Shown: positions 44,807-55,919 of the stretch, one piece after another
How positions within the stretch are numbered: the first letter of the stretch is position 1
Layout: every line of letters starts with the position of its first letter
From: Hericium rajendrae
Lineage: Eukaryota; Basidiomycota; Agaricomycetes; Russulales; Hericiaceae
Direction: 5' to 3'
DNA length: 64,000 bases
Assembly (NCBI GenBank): GCA_033439255.1
Contig: CM065880.1
Span: forward strand, 62,001-126,000
Translations under genes and position numbers: made by a program
The notes under the pieces: generated by a model
What the model saw: only the letters and a program-made list of their open reading frames with translations
Databases searched by the model: none
Told to the model about the DNA's origin: nothing

Positions 44807-46936
44807 ATGTACTTTCTATTGGACGGCCAGATCAAGGTGAGTGATCCTCCGAGAGAAGAACAAGGCCACATAAACGCACGTCTTAAAACTTGGGCCTTGC
44901 AATGTCCTGATTTTCAGCTAAACTCATCGTCTCCATAATTCTTTGAATGTCACAGATCAGCCGAGGAATAGCGCGCTCGCTGGGGCGATTTGACCGATTG
45001 CCCACGGAGATCAAGCTTCTTATCTTCATGGCGGTGGATGTTCGAACGCTGGAAATGGCACGCTCGGTTCGTCTGAAAATGCTGTTCCATGTCCTGTTCT
45101 TGACTTAACATCTCATGACGGCAGGTTTGCCGAGACTGGAACGGAATGATTACCGGCAGCCCGAGTCTGCAGCACAAGATCGAGCTCGCTGTAAGTGGTG
45201 TCGGCCAAGCACCTCCCAAAACCGCCGAAATCCTCGAGCTTAGAAAACGGACGGATATCTTGCGCGCCCATCGAGCTGCATGGCGTAACCTCGTCTGGCG
45301 CGAATTCTGCACCGTCCCTGCAGCACCGCTTCGGAACCTAGATCCCGACTCCCTGTTTCGGTACACAAACACTATGTCCTTCCATCGGTACCCAGACTCG
45401 CCCTCCCAGGTGTTGCTCCGCGAGAATGTGTTAGCGCAGAAAGGCTGGGAGGACTCGAACATTTATTTGACACGCATTCCCTCACGCAGGCTCGCTACGA
45501 CAGAGTGGGAGACGTGGACCGTGAGCGAAGACCTAGGTTGCGGTCGTTTCACGATGGATCCATCCCAGGACTTACTCGTCCGGATGAAGTCGCTTGCTAG
45601 GTCTGTGCGCAATCTTTCTTGTCACGCAGATCGCTGATATTCGTAGCATTAGTTTTACGGAAAGCGGCATTGCTGAAGCAGCAGTGCACCTTCGCTCATT
45701 GACAACAGGTGCTGCCCACCCCCTGGCCGACAACAGTACCTTCTATGTATTATTCGACCCCCCGCCGCAGCGTGAAATGCGATGCGAAACACGAATCGTA
45801 GGCGATCGTTTAGGCGTTTTCTATTCTGATGACAAGACCGATGGATTCAAGAAAACTGTCATCGTTTGGGATTGGAAGATGGGCGACAAAATTTTGGTAG
45901 GCGTTGTCTTCTCATTCTTCCTGGAAGCCGAGTTCACGATTTTCTCTAGGAAATTGTCAGCACTAGCTTCTTCTCATTCAGCTTCATCGATGAGATACAT
46001 GTTCTCATCGCCTTGCATTATCACTACATGGAAGAAAATGTGTGGGACGATGCTAATGTATGTGCATCCGTCTGGGTGTATGACCTCACAAACCACGCTT
46101 CTTCGCGGACCCATCTCACTGACGGAACCTATCGCTGTGCCTTCTTTCTACCTCTAAGCTACTGGGTGGATACAATCTACGTCCGCTGCAACCCCAGCTC
46201 GCTCCACCAATCTGTGCTGTCCTACTCCTGCATCGAGGATCTCCCGGACTCTATCGTAACCATTTGCGAATTCTGCCAGGTCGAGGAAGACTCCCAGTTG
46301 GAGGAGACAGACGACGACGAAATCGATGCGGAAGCTGTCGTGCAATTCTTTGTGCCCGCATCTCGGCTCAGGGCACGCATCTCCGCAGCTACGCCCGGGC
46401 AGCGGTTTGCCTGGGGCGAATGGGGTCCGACGGACGTGTTCATCCAACTTGACGCTAGACCGACTGATATGGAAGCCAGGATTGACAGCGTTTATGGGAT
46501 GCGCGCCGTGGACCATGATACTGACTTCACCCAGCCCTATGTCTATGATTTTGAGCTTCTACGCATTTCAAACTATTATGCGACCGATGCAGAGGCTTCA
46601 GAGAGCTCCGAAGGCAATGAAATCAGTGAATGTCCTGGACCTCAACTTGGGCTTTGGGGCCATCGCGTAGAGGAGATGTTCGCATCTGACGAGGAGGGCG
46701 AGCACGATTGGTCGAACGAACTGCTTAATCTGTCAAGCAGCGTCGAGCTCCCCCAAGAGCTATGGGGCCTAGACTGGCAGAGCTACAATTCGCTTATCAC
46801 CGATGATGCGGTCGTGATTCTCAACGTCGTGAGTGCCAAATCCAATTCTCTTATTATGATTCGGCCGGTGACCTGACTTTATTCGTGGACGTGTCTGTAG
46901 CGTCGTCCCGAATCCATTCATATTTTGCGATTGTAA
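44807..46936 (+). CDS. F-box/propeller-like protein, tandem copy 1
   Basis: A relative of the gene at 17949. A short first exon (MYFLLDGQIK, from 44807) is spliced over GTGAGT...CACAG to ISRGIARSLGRFDRLPTEIK. The F-box LPTEIKLLIFMAVDVRTLEM is spliced to VCRDWNGMI. The body carries YTNTMSFHRYP, FTMDPSQDLLVRM, VIVWDWKMGDKIL, SFFSFSFIDEIHVLIA and CNPSSLHQSVLSYSC. The last exon is RRPESIHILRL with stop 46934-46936. It is highly similar to the next gene and probably arose by local duplication of a 2.6-2.8 kb unit. It probably binds substrates for an SCF ligase, inferred from the F-box. Confidence 0.7.
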
Positions 46937-47898
46937 CCACCCTTCAGTTCTATCATCCTCGCTCCAAGACAGGCTACGGGATACTTATTGCCGATAGTCG
47001 CTCAATATCATGGTTCACGCTGCCCATTCGTCTTGAGACTAGTTTTCTGTGGCATATTCCACATATCAATCTGTATTGTATCTGTCCTACGCCTCGTTCT
47101 GAGCGCATCTGATACCCTGAACAAGAAGCTACCGTTGTGCATCATGCTTTGATCGCGTTGTTACATACGACATCTCGACGACGTCTTTTGCATATCACCT
47201 AGCTCGTCGCAAAGAACTCCAATGATGCATTGACAGAACCTTGCAATTCAGATCACGGTAGGCTGTAAGCCTAGTTTTTTTTTCTCCGTTGGAAACTCGA
47301 CTGACGCCCCTTGACATCATATAGAATACAGTCATACCTCTCAGGGACTCGCCTTCGACCTCGTCCCTGGTGATCATATATAAGTGTAGAGGCCTCGCCG
47401 GTCCGGGAGCTACCGGGAGCGACACGAGCGACACGAGCGCCTCCTCCGTAATCTGGCAAGAGCTGGCAAGTCACCCTGCTAGACTGACACCTTCCCCTTA
47501 TCCCTCCATTTTTGCATTCGTTGGTCCTTGTTTATTTTCTTCAATCTCATCGTCGCATGGGCCGGCATGCTGTATTCGTGCTGTATCCTGCAGCATGCCC
47601 GATTCGGCAGGTGTTGTTTGGGTATTGTAGTCATGTCCAACGTCGTCATCAACGTAGCCTCCGTAGCGGACCGTATAACGCGCCTTTCTTTTGAGGTGGG
47701 AGAGGGGTGGCGTATCATCGACGTACTCCCTGTCCGATGGCTAGATCAAGATGAATGATCCTCCGAGAGAAGGACAGGACCACGCAGTGCACCGAAGCCT
47801 TTAAAAAGCTAGGGCTTGCGACGTTCTAACCCTCAACTAATTTCTCTCTTTCCATCTTCTTCTCCATAACAGAAACCAACCAAGCTTTTGTGCACTCC
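46937..47898. repeat. duplicated intergenic sequence between the two F-box copies
   Basis: Sequence after copy 1 (from about 46940) is alignable with sequence after copy 2 (from about 49846). The stretch at 47510-47790 is alignable with the 5' region of copy 1 (44690-44870), including its short first exon area. Here the copy 1 donor GTGAGTGATCC reads ATGAATGATCC. No functional gene is present. Confidence 0.6.
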
Positions 47899-49839
47899 AT
47901 GTCGCAGCTCGACCGATTACCCGTGGAGATCAAATTGAAGATCTTCATGGAGACGGATGTTCGGACACTGGAAATGTCACGCTCAGTTCGTCTGAAATTG
48001 CTTCTCTATTTCCGTTCTTGACAAGCTACTTCATGACGTCAGGTTTGCCGAGACTGGAACAGAATTATTACCGGCAGCGCGAGCCTGCAGCACAAGATCG
48101 AGCTCGCTGTAAGTGGTGTCGGCCAACCGCCGGCCCAAACCGCCGGAGCCCTCCAGCTCGAAGACCGGACAGCTATGTTGCGCGCCCATCGAGCTGCATG
48201 GCGCAACCCCGTCTGGCACGAGTTCCTCACTATCCCTCGAGCACCGGTTCTTCTCCCACAATTCGTCTCGAAGGTCTTACTCCGCGAGAATGTATTTGCA
48301 CAGAAGGGCCAGGAGGACCCGAATATCTACCTGATACGTATTCCCTCGCGCAGGCTCGCGACGACACAATGGGAGTTGTGGACAGTGACGTTGACGGAAG
48401 AGATGAGCTGCACCGATTTCACGATGGATCCGTCGCAGGACCTACTTGTCTTGATGCAGAAATTCACTGGGTATGTGCGCAACCTTCGCCGCTACCTAGT
48501 TTGCTAATACTTCTTGGTATAGTTCTGCAGGACACGGTGCTGCGGAGGTGTCGGTGCATCTTCGCTCATTGAGAACAGGTGCTACCCACCCCTTGGCCCG
48601 CAGCAATATATTGTATGTATCATTCGACCCCTCACCGCAATCCGCATTATCCTGCGAAGGACAGATTGCAGGCGATCATTTAGGTGTTCTCTATTCTGAT
48701 GGCAGCGGTCCTGAATTCAAGGAAACTGTCGTTGTTGTATGGAATTGGAAGACGGGCGACAAGATACTGGTGCGCGTTGTCTCTCGTTCTTCCCAAAAGC
48801 TGACTTCACGATTTCTCATAGGAAATTGCTAGCACTAGCTTCTTTTCATTTACCTTCATTGATGAGATCCGTGTTCTGGTCGCCTCGCGCTATCGCTACA
48901 ACGAATATAAGGCGTGGGGTAACGCTAGCGCACCGTGTACGGCGATCTGGGTATATGATCTCACAGACCATACCTCTTCGCGGACCCATCTCACCGATAG
49001 AACCTATCGCTGCGCATTCTTCCTACCTCCAAGCCTCTGGGTCGATACAATCTACGTCCGCTGCAATCCCAGCTCACTGCACCAATCTCTGCTGTCCTAC
49101 TCATCTGTCGAGGATCTTCCGGATTCGATCGTCAGAATCTGTGAATACTGCCATGCAGACGAAGGCTTCCAGTTTCCTGAGGTATACGATGAAGACGATG
49201 GCGCTGAAGCCTTCGTGCAGATCTTTGTGCCCGCATCTCGGCTCAGAGCTCGTATGTCGGCAGCCACACCTGGGCAGCGGTTTTCCTGGCATGAATGGGG
49301 TCCCACTGATGCTTATGTCGAAGTTGACACCAGGCCCGATGAACTGATCACAAGGCTTGACACTGTCCTGGGAATGCGCGCCGTAAGTCCTGCCCCCGAC
49401 TTCGACAGGCTCTATATCTATGACTTCGAGCCTCTACGGATTTCACGATACTTTCGAAGGACCGATGCGAAGGTTTCGACGCGCCCCAAAAGTAATGCGG
49501 CCCGCAATGGCATCCGCCCGCCAAGGTCTGTCACTGCGCGTATCCGTCTGTCCTGGGACGAGGAAGCGGAGCGGATGTTCCCGCGTGGCTTTGAAGGGCG
49601 CGAACATGACCCTTCGAAAGAACTGCGTGGTTTGAAGACTGTCGTCAAGCTCCCCGAGGAGCTATGGGGCCTGGAATGGGAAAGCTACGATTCGCTCATC
49701 ACCGATGATGCGATCGTGATCCTCAACGTCGTGAGTGCCAGATCCACTGCTCTTAGTATGATTCGACCGGTGACCTGACGTTTGTTCGCGGACATATCTG
49801 AAGCGTCGTCCCGAATCCATTCATATTTTGCGATTGTAA
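47899..49839 (+). CDS. F-box/propeller-like protein, tandem copy 2
   Basis: Starts MSQLDRLPVEIKLKIFMETD, the F-box, directly in what is exon 2 of copy 1, then VCRDWNRII. Body motifs match copy 1: FTMDPSQDLLVLM, VVVWNWKTGDKIL, SFFSFTFIDEIRVLVA, CNPSSLHQSLLSYS, FVPASRLRARMSAATPGQ. The last exon is again RRPESIHILRL with stop 49837-49839. Compared with copy 1 the first coding exon is lost through a change at the splice donor, and the start has moved downstream. The gene is otherwise open. Confidence 0.7.
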
Positions 49840-50438
49840 CCACCCTCCAGTTTCATTGTCCTCGCTCCAAGACAGGCCTCAGGATATTAATTCGCCTCAA
49901 GACTAGTTCTCTATAGCATAGCTTGGATATAAGACTGTAATGTATCTGCCGTAAGCCCTCGTCACGAGCGCATCTGATACCCTGAAGGCTAAACAAGACG
50001 CTGCTACTATACATCATGCTTTGATCGAGCTCACATTCGACATCCTGGCGAAGTCTGTTGCGTGTCACCGCGCTCATCGCAAAAGAACTGTAGTTAAGCA
50101 TGAACAAATCCTTGCAGCTGAGATCTACGGGTTTGCTTACAGGTTTAGAGCCCGAGTCGTAACCAGGCCGATGATGTCGCGGTCGGCTGTAAGCCGGATT
50201 GCGCCTCTGTTGCGAAGTCCACTGGCGCCCTTGATATCATTTAGAAGACAGCCATGGCTCTGTAGGGACTTGAACTTCGAGTACCTGGTGATCATATATG
50301 TATAAGCACATCTGCCGACATGCAGATAGGCCACGCAAGCAACGGTATATTGGTCGGTGAGTATAAAGACGCTCTGCTCACAGTTGTAATACGCACCCTC
50401 TCGAGCCTCTCTAAGTATCTTCGCTGTAACCTCGAATC
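49840..50438. other. duplicated 3' flank, no gene seen
   Basis: Matches the flank after the previous F-box copy and is followed by the upstream region of the NmrA-like gene. No gene. Confidence 0.5.
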
Positions 50439-51492
50439 ATGTCTACCTTCACGTCCTATGCCATCGCCGGCGTCGGCCAAGTCGGCACTCACATCGCAGA
50501 AGAACTTCTCAAGAAGAAAGCCGAAGGCAAAGTGAAAGACATCGTCCTCCTCACCCGCTCCGCAAGTCCCACTACAGCCCTCTTCTCTCAGTCTGCATAC
50601 TGAACTGACATGCAAACACAACAGCCTAGCCCCGCACTCGAAAAGCTCGGCGCACAAGGCGCACGGATCGCGACAGTCGACTACTCATCGCAGCCCTCGC
50701 TCGAAGCCGCGCTCGCCGGCGTCGAAGTCGTCATCTCCGCGATCACGCTCGGCGCCGTCGCGCAAGGCGTGCAAGAGACCCTCGCCTCCGCCGCAAAAGC
50801 CGCCGGCGTGCGCGTCTTCGCGCCGTCCGAGTTCGGCCTGCCCGCGGACGAGAACGGGCCGATGGGGATGAAGCACAAGACGTACAGGCACCTGAAGGCG
50901 ATCGATCTCCCGTGGCTCATCGTCCACACCGGGGCTATCACCGAGCTTGTGTTCCAGTCGTGAGTCGGGTCGATTGTGCGATGTATAGCACCTTTTTCAG
51001 GAGATGTTGATCCTGGGGTTGACCATAGGTGGGCGGAGCTGGATGTGCAGAGCGGCGAGGTCTCCGTTGGGGGCGATGGGAACGAGCTGGTATCTTTCAC
51101 CGCGAAGGCCGATATCGGGCGCTACCTCGCGCATGTCCTCACCAAGGTCCCTCCCTTGAAGCTGGACTGGCGAGTCCTCCGCATCGAAGGCGAGCGCACC
51201 GTCAGTCCTTCATCTTCCATTGCTCTGTCTCCCTCGCTCATATGCCTTGTTTCAGAGCCTGAATCGGGTCCTCGAGCAGTACACCGCGAAGACAGGTCAA
51301 AAGGTTAATATCACTTACCGCTCGAAGGAGGAGCTCGAGGCCGCGGTCACAGCTAATCCTTACGATCTCCCGAGCTTCCTGCAGCTGGTGTTCGTCAGGG
51401 GCGAGGGTGTCGTAGGCACACCGGAGGAGGTTGACAACAAGGAGTTCCCTGACTGGAACCCGAAGACGGTCGTCGAGATTTTGGCGCCCTGA
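50439..51492 (+). CDS. NmrA-like / isoflavone-reductase-like NAD(P)-binding protein, copy 1
   Basis: Four exons from ATG 50439. The nucleotide-binding loop is AGVGQVGTHIAEELL in a Rossmann fold, followed by DVVISAITLGAVAQG-type and RVFAPSEFGLPADE strands. Later blocks are IVHTGAITELVFQS, VSFTAKADIGRYLAHVLTK, TYRSKEELEAAVTA and PEEVDNKEFPDWNPKTVVEI. About 300 residues. NmrA-like proteins bind NAD(P) and act as redox sensors or atypical reductases. The first intron uses a GC donor (TCC|GCAAGT...ACAG). The gene is intact, with a frameshifted inverted relative at 63143-64000. Confidence 0.8.
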
Positions 51493-51715
51493 GAAACTGA
51501 AATGAGTTGTGCAGGGAGAAAATTGTACTTGTATATCGGTGATACCAAAGGGTACTCGACTAGGGTTTAAGGATAACATGAGAGTCAGAGCATGCTATTA
51601 TAAATGCAAATTGTGATTGATAGATAGTATCTTTGCTATTAAAAGCCAGTCACCTCTGACCCGCCATGAATCGTCCTCCTCATGTTGCACGTCGTGAGGA
51701 CACGACCTGATGCTG

Positions 51716-52364
51716 TCATTCGACAGATGATGTCTGCGCGGCTTTCTCTCTCGGCGGCGACTTCGGGCGACCCTTGCCAACATGAGCCGATTTCGGAACA
51801 TGCGCCTCACGAGCAGCGGGGGGAGATTTGTTCTCTTTCTGGACGTATGCAAGTGACTGGGGGAGCATATCCCAGCCGTCAGACAATGGGTCGACGTCCA
51901 CCGGGCCAGACACATACAACTACATCTGGCCTGCGCCTCTTTAAAAGTGAGATCTGAGGCTTGCGAGTCGAAGTTTCTGCTGAGGCGCCTGTAGGCAGGG
52001 GTAGTATGGGTACATGAACAGGTCTGCCGCCATAGTTCCGCTGAATCCATTTTACATGGTCTTCATGCTTCGTCTGGGGCGCTGATGAAGTCCTATTCGA
52101 TGCGATGATATGTCAATGAACACTATGATAAGAGGATTTTGATAAACTTACGAGGATGGATTGGCACCATTGGAGGTCTTGTGTTCGCCGTCAGGCTTCG
52201 TCCTCCTGCTACAATTGGAATCAGATCTATACTGTACGACTGTGTGAGCTGAAGTAGACATACGCTCTTGCAGCCGCTTTTGAAACAGCTTTTGCAACAA
52301 AGGCACGAAACGATGGAGATTTTGCTGCTTGTTTTATCACAGGGATACGTGGTAGAGCGGGCAT
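51716..52364 (-). CDS. small unknown multi-exon protein
   Basis: Four exons join in frame from ATG 52364. MPALPRIPVIKQAAKSPSFR is followed over GTATGT...TTGTAG by a short hydrophilic exon ending NGANPS, then over a GTAAGT...AATAG intron by VKWIQRNYGGRPVHVPILPL and PQISLLKRRRPDVV. A GTATGT...CCCCCAG intron leads to SLAYVQKENKSPPAAREAHV and a basic tail, stop at 51716. About 155 residues, strongly basic, with no signal peptide or membrane segment. The clean frame over all four exons supports a real gene. No family recognised; a small RNA- or organelle-associated protein is possible. Confidence 0.45.
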
Positions 52365-52563
52365 GGATCCAGGAGGGTCATTGCCGGTGTAAGAACGTCG
52401 ACAGCTGTACTGTATGTGGGCGGCCCGGCGCGGTCCGTCGGATTGCTGACTCAGCATTCATGTCCTCCCCATACCGCAAGCTCATGTTCGTAGACTTTCT
52501 TCACGTTCATTAACATTTTCACCTCGTCCAGTTAACGAAGTTAATCAAGACGCGGGCGAGACA

Positions 52564-54094
52564 ATGTCGAGCGTGACGAGCAAGCAAAAGCCGTCTAAGC
52601 CTGCTTCCCAATCGACAGGACTCTATAAACCAGATGCGGTCAAGGTAGGTCAAGGAAATGCATCTCCAGACGCTCAATGTTCATCGTTTCAAGGATGTGG
52701 CAGACTCGTTAGGTATACCGCATCTCGCGGACAACGTCGCATCTGCTCTTGCAAGCGATGTTGAGTACCGAATACACCAAGTCATCGAGGTACACCCCTT
52801 CCCTCTTCGCCCTCGTTCCACCCTCACAGTCGAGCCAGGAAGCGTCACGCTTCATGAGACACTCCCGCCGCACGACCCTCACCACCTCCGACATCGACCT
52901 CGCCCTCCGCGTGCTCAACATCGAGCCCCTCTACGGCCACTCCTCCGCTCAGACCCCCGCCTTCCGCCGCGCACCCCCCTACTCGCAGATGCCCAACGCC
53001 GGCACCGTCTACTTCCTCGAGGACGAGGAGATCGACTTTGACCGTCTCCTCAAGGAGGAGAAGCTCTCCATGCCCCCGGGCGTCCGCTGGACCGCCCACT
53101 GGCTCGCCGTCGAGGGCGTGCAGCCGCTCGTGCCCGAGAACCCGCCCGCCGTCCCCAAGGAGCGCGAGGAGCCGCGCCCCGCCATCAACGGCGCAGCTGC
53201 CGCCGGCGCCGCGCCGCGGCCTCAGCAGCCGACGCAACCGCTCGTGAAGCAGGTGCTCTCGCGCGAGCTGCAGCTGTACTATACCCGCCTCACGACCTCG
53301 CTGCTGCCGCCGTCCGACCACGCGAAGCGGACTGCGGCGCTCGCGAGCCTGCGGCACGACGCGGGGCTGCAGGCGCTGCTGCCATACCTCGTCAAGTGGG
53401 TCGCGGACGGTGTCGTCGGCGTGCTGAAGGAAGGCGGGACCTCGGAATCGGACGGGCGGACGCTTGAGGTGCTCATGGACGTCGTCGGCGCACTCGTCGG
53501 CAACAACACCCTGTTCGTCGAACCCTACGTACGTATCGCAGTCCTGCACTCCGGAGACATACTCACACAGCCCATCTACAGCTACACCAGCTCCTGCCCC
53601 CACTCCTCTCCACACTCCTGCACTCGTCCCTCCCGCCGACACACGCCGCGCACCTCCGCACGACCGCCGCCAGCACGCTCGCCGCGCTGCTCACCGCGCA
53701 CAGCACGACGTACCCCTCGCTCTCCCCGCGCATCACGAAGACGCTGCTCCTCGCGCTGCTCTCCCCGCAGAAGGCGCGCGGCACGCGCGAGGGCGCCGTC
53801 ATCGGGCTCGCGGGCATCGGCGCGGAGGCCGTGCGCAAGGGCCTCGTCGACGCGGGCGGCGCACGGGCCGTCGGCGCGGCGTGCATGCCCGGCGAGGAGG
53901 GCGGGCTGGTGGAGCGCGTGGTGCAGGCGCTGAGCGTGTTGCGGGCGGAGGGCGCGGAGGGCGGCCCGTTGGATGAGGGCAGGGAGGAGGATCGGGTGCT
54001 GTTGGGGCGGTTGAAGGAGTCGGTAGGGGAGTTCTTTGCGGATCGGGTTAGGGCGGATCGGGGGCTGGTGGTCGGGATTTTGGGCGAGGGCTAG
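52564..54094 (+). CDS. taf6: TFIID subunit TAF6
   Basis: Four exons. MSSVTSKQKPSKPASQSTGL, then the histone-fold region KDVADSLGIPHLADNVASAL, ASDVEYRIHQVIE and EASRFMRHSRRTTLTTSDID, followed by ALRVLNIEPLYGHSS. A linker rich in Pro leads to the HEAT-repeat C-terminal part (LLPYLVKWVADGVVGVLKEG, LEVLMDVVGALVGNNTLF, ITKTLLLALLSPQKARGTRE). TAF6 pairs with TAF9 through the histone fold in TFIID and supports transcription by RNA polymerase II. Stop 54092-54094. The gene is convergent with the viperin gene and 231 bases from it. Length about 455 residues, typical. Confidence 0.85.
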
Positions 54095-54325
54095 GGTGAC
54101 GTTTCTTTGTTCTGTGCTGTCTGTTCTGCTGTGATTTTATCTATATACGAGTACGTGTTTGCTGCGGTGTAAGCCACTTGTCTGCATTGGACTTGAGTCT
54201 GTAAAATGGTTCTCGGTTACGGCCGATCTGATGGCGTTGGATACATTTCGAGGAAATACAGCAGAAGCTCTTAAAGCAGACAGGGGACGAAAATCGAAAA
54301 CACAGCTCTGGGAATAACGCAACAG

Positions 54326-55428
54326 TCACCAATCAAGCTGAGAAGCTCGCGGTTTGGGATCATTCCCCCACTCAAATATACCACCACGCTCGACAAACGT
54401 CTCCGGCTCCCAGCCAGCCTCCGCGAGCGCCGCCTCCACACCAATCTCGAATATGCTATGCCCCGGGACCTTCTTCCCGCCCTGACAGTTGAGGAACCTA
54501 ATGACGCGCCGCGATGAGATGACAGCCTCTGCGACAGGAAAGAGTAACGCACCGCATCTCCTCGTCCAAGAGCAGATACGAGTTCTCCATCGCGTCGTTG
54601 TCTTCTGCGACCGGATTGTGCTCTTTATGTCTCTCTAGGAACGCCTGGAATTGGTCTTGGGTGATAGTAAGTTTCTCAGCATTGCGCAGCGCGTCGGGGC
54701 CGACGTTCTCGCCGTCGAGCAGCAGGACCTGGAATACCTGTGTAAAACAGACGTCACTCGGCGCAAGTCCAGACGAGGCGAGCGGGCGCATTCTGCCAGA
54801 CATCACCGTGCCCGGCTTAGCACCAACGCACCTTCCACCGATCGGGCTTGATCTCCTCGAGCGCAAAGCCCATGTCCTCCTGCCAATTCAGCCGGTTCAC
54901 GACCGTGTTCATCTTAAACTTAATCGGCCGCGGCGCCGCACGGCACCACTCCGCAATCTGCATGACCTTGCGCCAGTGCATGATACCGCCCGCACGCGCC
55001 TGGCGCCCAATATCGACGTTCGTCTGCTCGTCGAACGAGTCGCACGAGACGCCCATGAAGTCGAGGTACGGCCCGTACTCCTCGAGCCAGCGCGCGCGCA
55101 CGAGCGAGCCGTTGCAGATGACGCCCGTGCCCGCGAGCGCGAGCTCCGTCTTGGCGAAGCGGAGCAGCTCGCCGAGGAAGCGCGCGTGCAGGAAGGGCTC
55201 GCCGCCCGAGATGTTGAGCTTCTTCATGCCGGCCGCCGCGAGCAGCCGCAGGCCGTCCTTGGCGCGCGCGAGCGGGAGGCGCGCGGAGGACGTGTCGGTG
55301 TGGAAGCAGAAGGCGCAGGCGTAGTTGCATTGGCGGTGCGGGAAGTAGTTGACGGAGATGGGGATGGGGCGGCCTGTGGGCTTGCGCACGAGCGGGTTGA
55401 TTTGGACCAGGGCGTCGATGTCGGGCAT
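54326..55428 (-). CDS. RSAD2: viperin/RSAD2 homologue (radical SAM, ddhNTP synthase family)
   Basis: Three exons, about 317 residues. The radical SAM motif CNYACAFCFHT gives the 4Fe-4S cysteines (C34, C38, C41). LNISGGEPFLH (74-78), VICNGSLV and VSCDSFDEQ follow. A GTGCGT...TACACAG intron joins DRWK to VFQVLLLDGENVGPDALRNA, and ERHKEHNPVAE and SYLLLDEEMRFLNC follow. The last three residues are LDW. Animal viperin ends the same way, and its terminal tryptophan is needed for iron-sulfur loading by the CIA machinery. Viperins convert CTP (or another NTP) to the 3'-deoxy-3',4'-didehydro nucleotide, which stops viral polymerases. There is no membrane-helix N-terminus. Intact; stop 54326-54328. Confidence 0.88.
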
Positions 55429-55919
55429 GGTGGTAGAAGAGGATGAGATTGGAACGAAGGAGGAAGAGACCTTACCGCTCTTTATATTGGACAGTCCATT
55501 GGAACGGATCAATAAACTCACCGGGACGGCGACTGTACGAACCCGTCAACTGATTGGACGATGATACCACCAATAGATTTTGCCTGATTTCCGGCTCTGG
55601 GTAACGGAAAGGGTGTGACTTTGTCCGCAATATAATGGGCGCAACTGGAGCAATTGGAGTTACAACTACTTCCTTCGTGAAAGGGAACAACAAAGTACAG
55701 CCTCGACGCTGCCCATCACAAGAACTCGAAGACAAGAAGCGCGGCTTTCTCAGGCGCGTTGGATTGCACAAATGTAGTGATGAAGATCAGTCTTATCTTT
55801 CCATAACCCTGCAAACAGAAGCAAGGGCTTCATATCATGAAGACGAAGTAGAACACAAGGGTAGAATTCAATGGATAGAATACAACTTTCGTACAGGATA
55901 TCGAACCATGCGTCCATCT
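55429..55919. other. upstream region of the viperin gene, no gene seen
   Basis: This 491-base gap lies between KIN17 (ending at 55920) and the viperin ATG, both leftward. It contains the viperin promoter; I could not assign sites in it. Confidence 0.45.

Noticed and set aside
54598-55446. Rightward ORF of 282 codons over the viperin gene
   Set aside because: Antisense shadow of a GC-rich exon; the minus strand has the radical SAM motifs.
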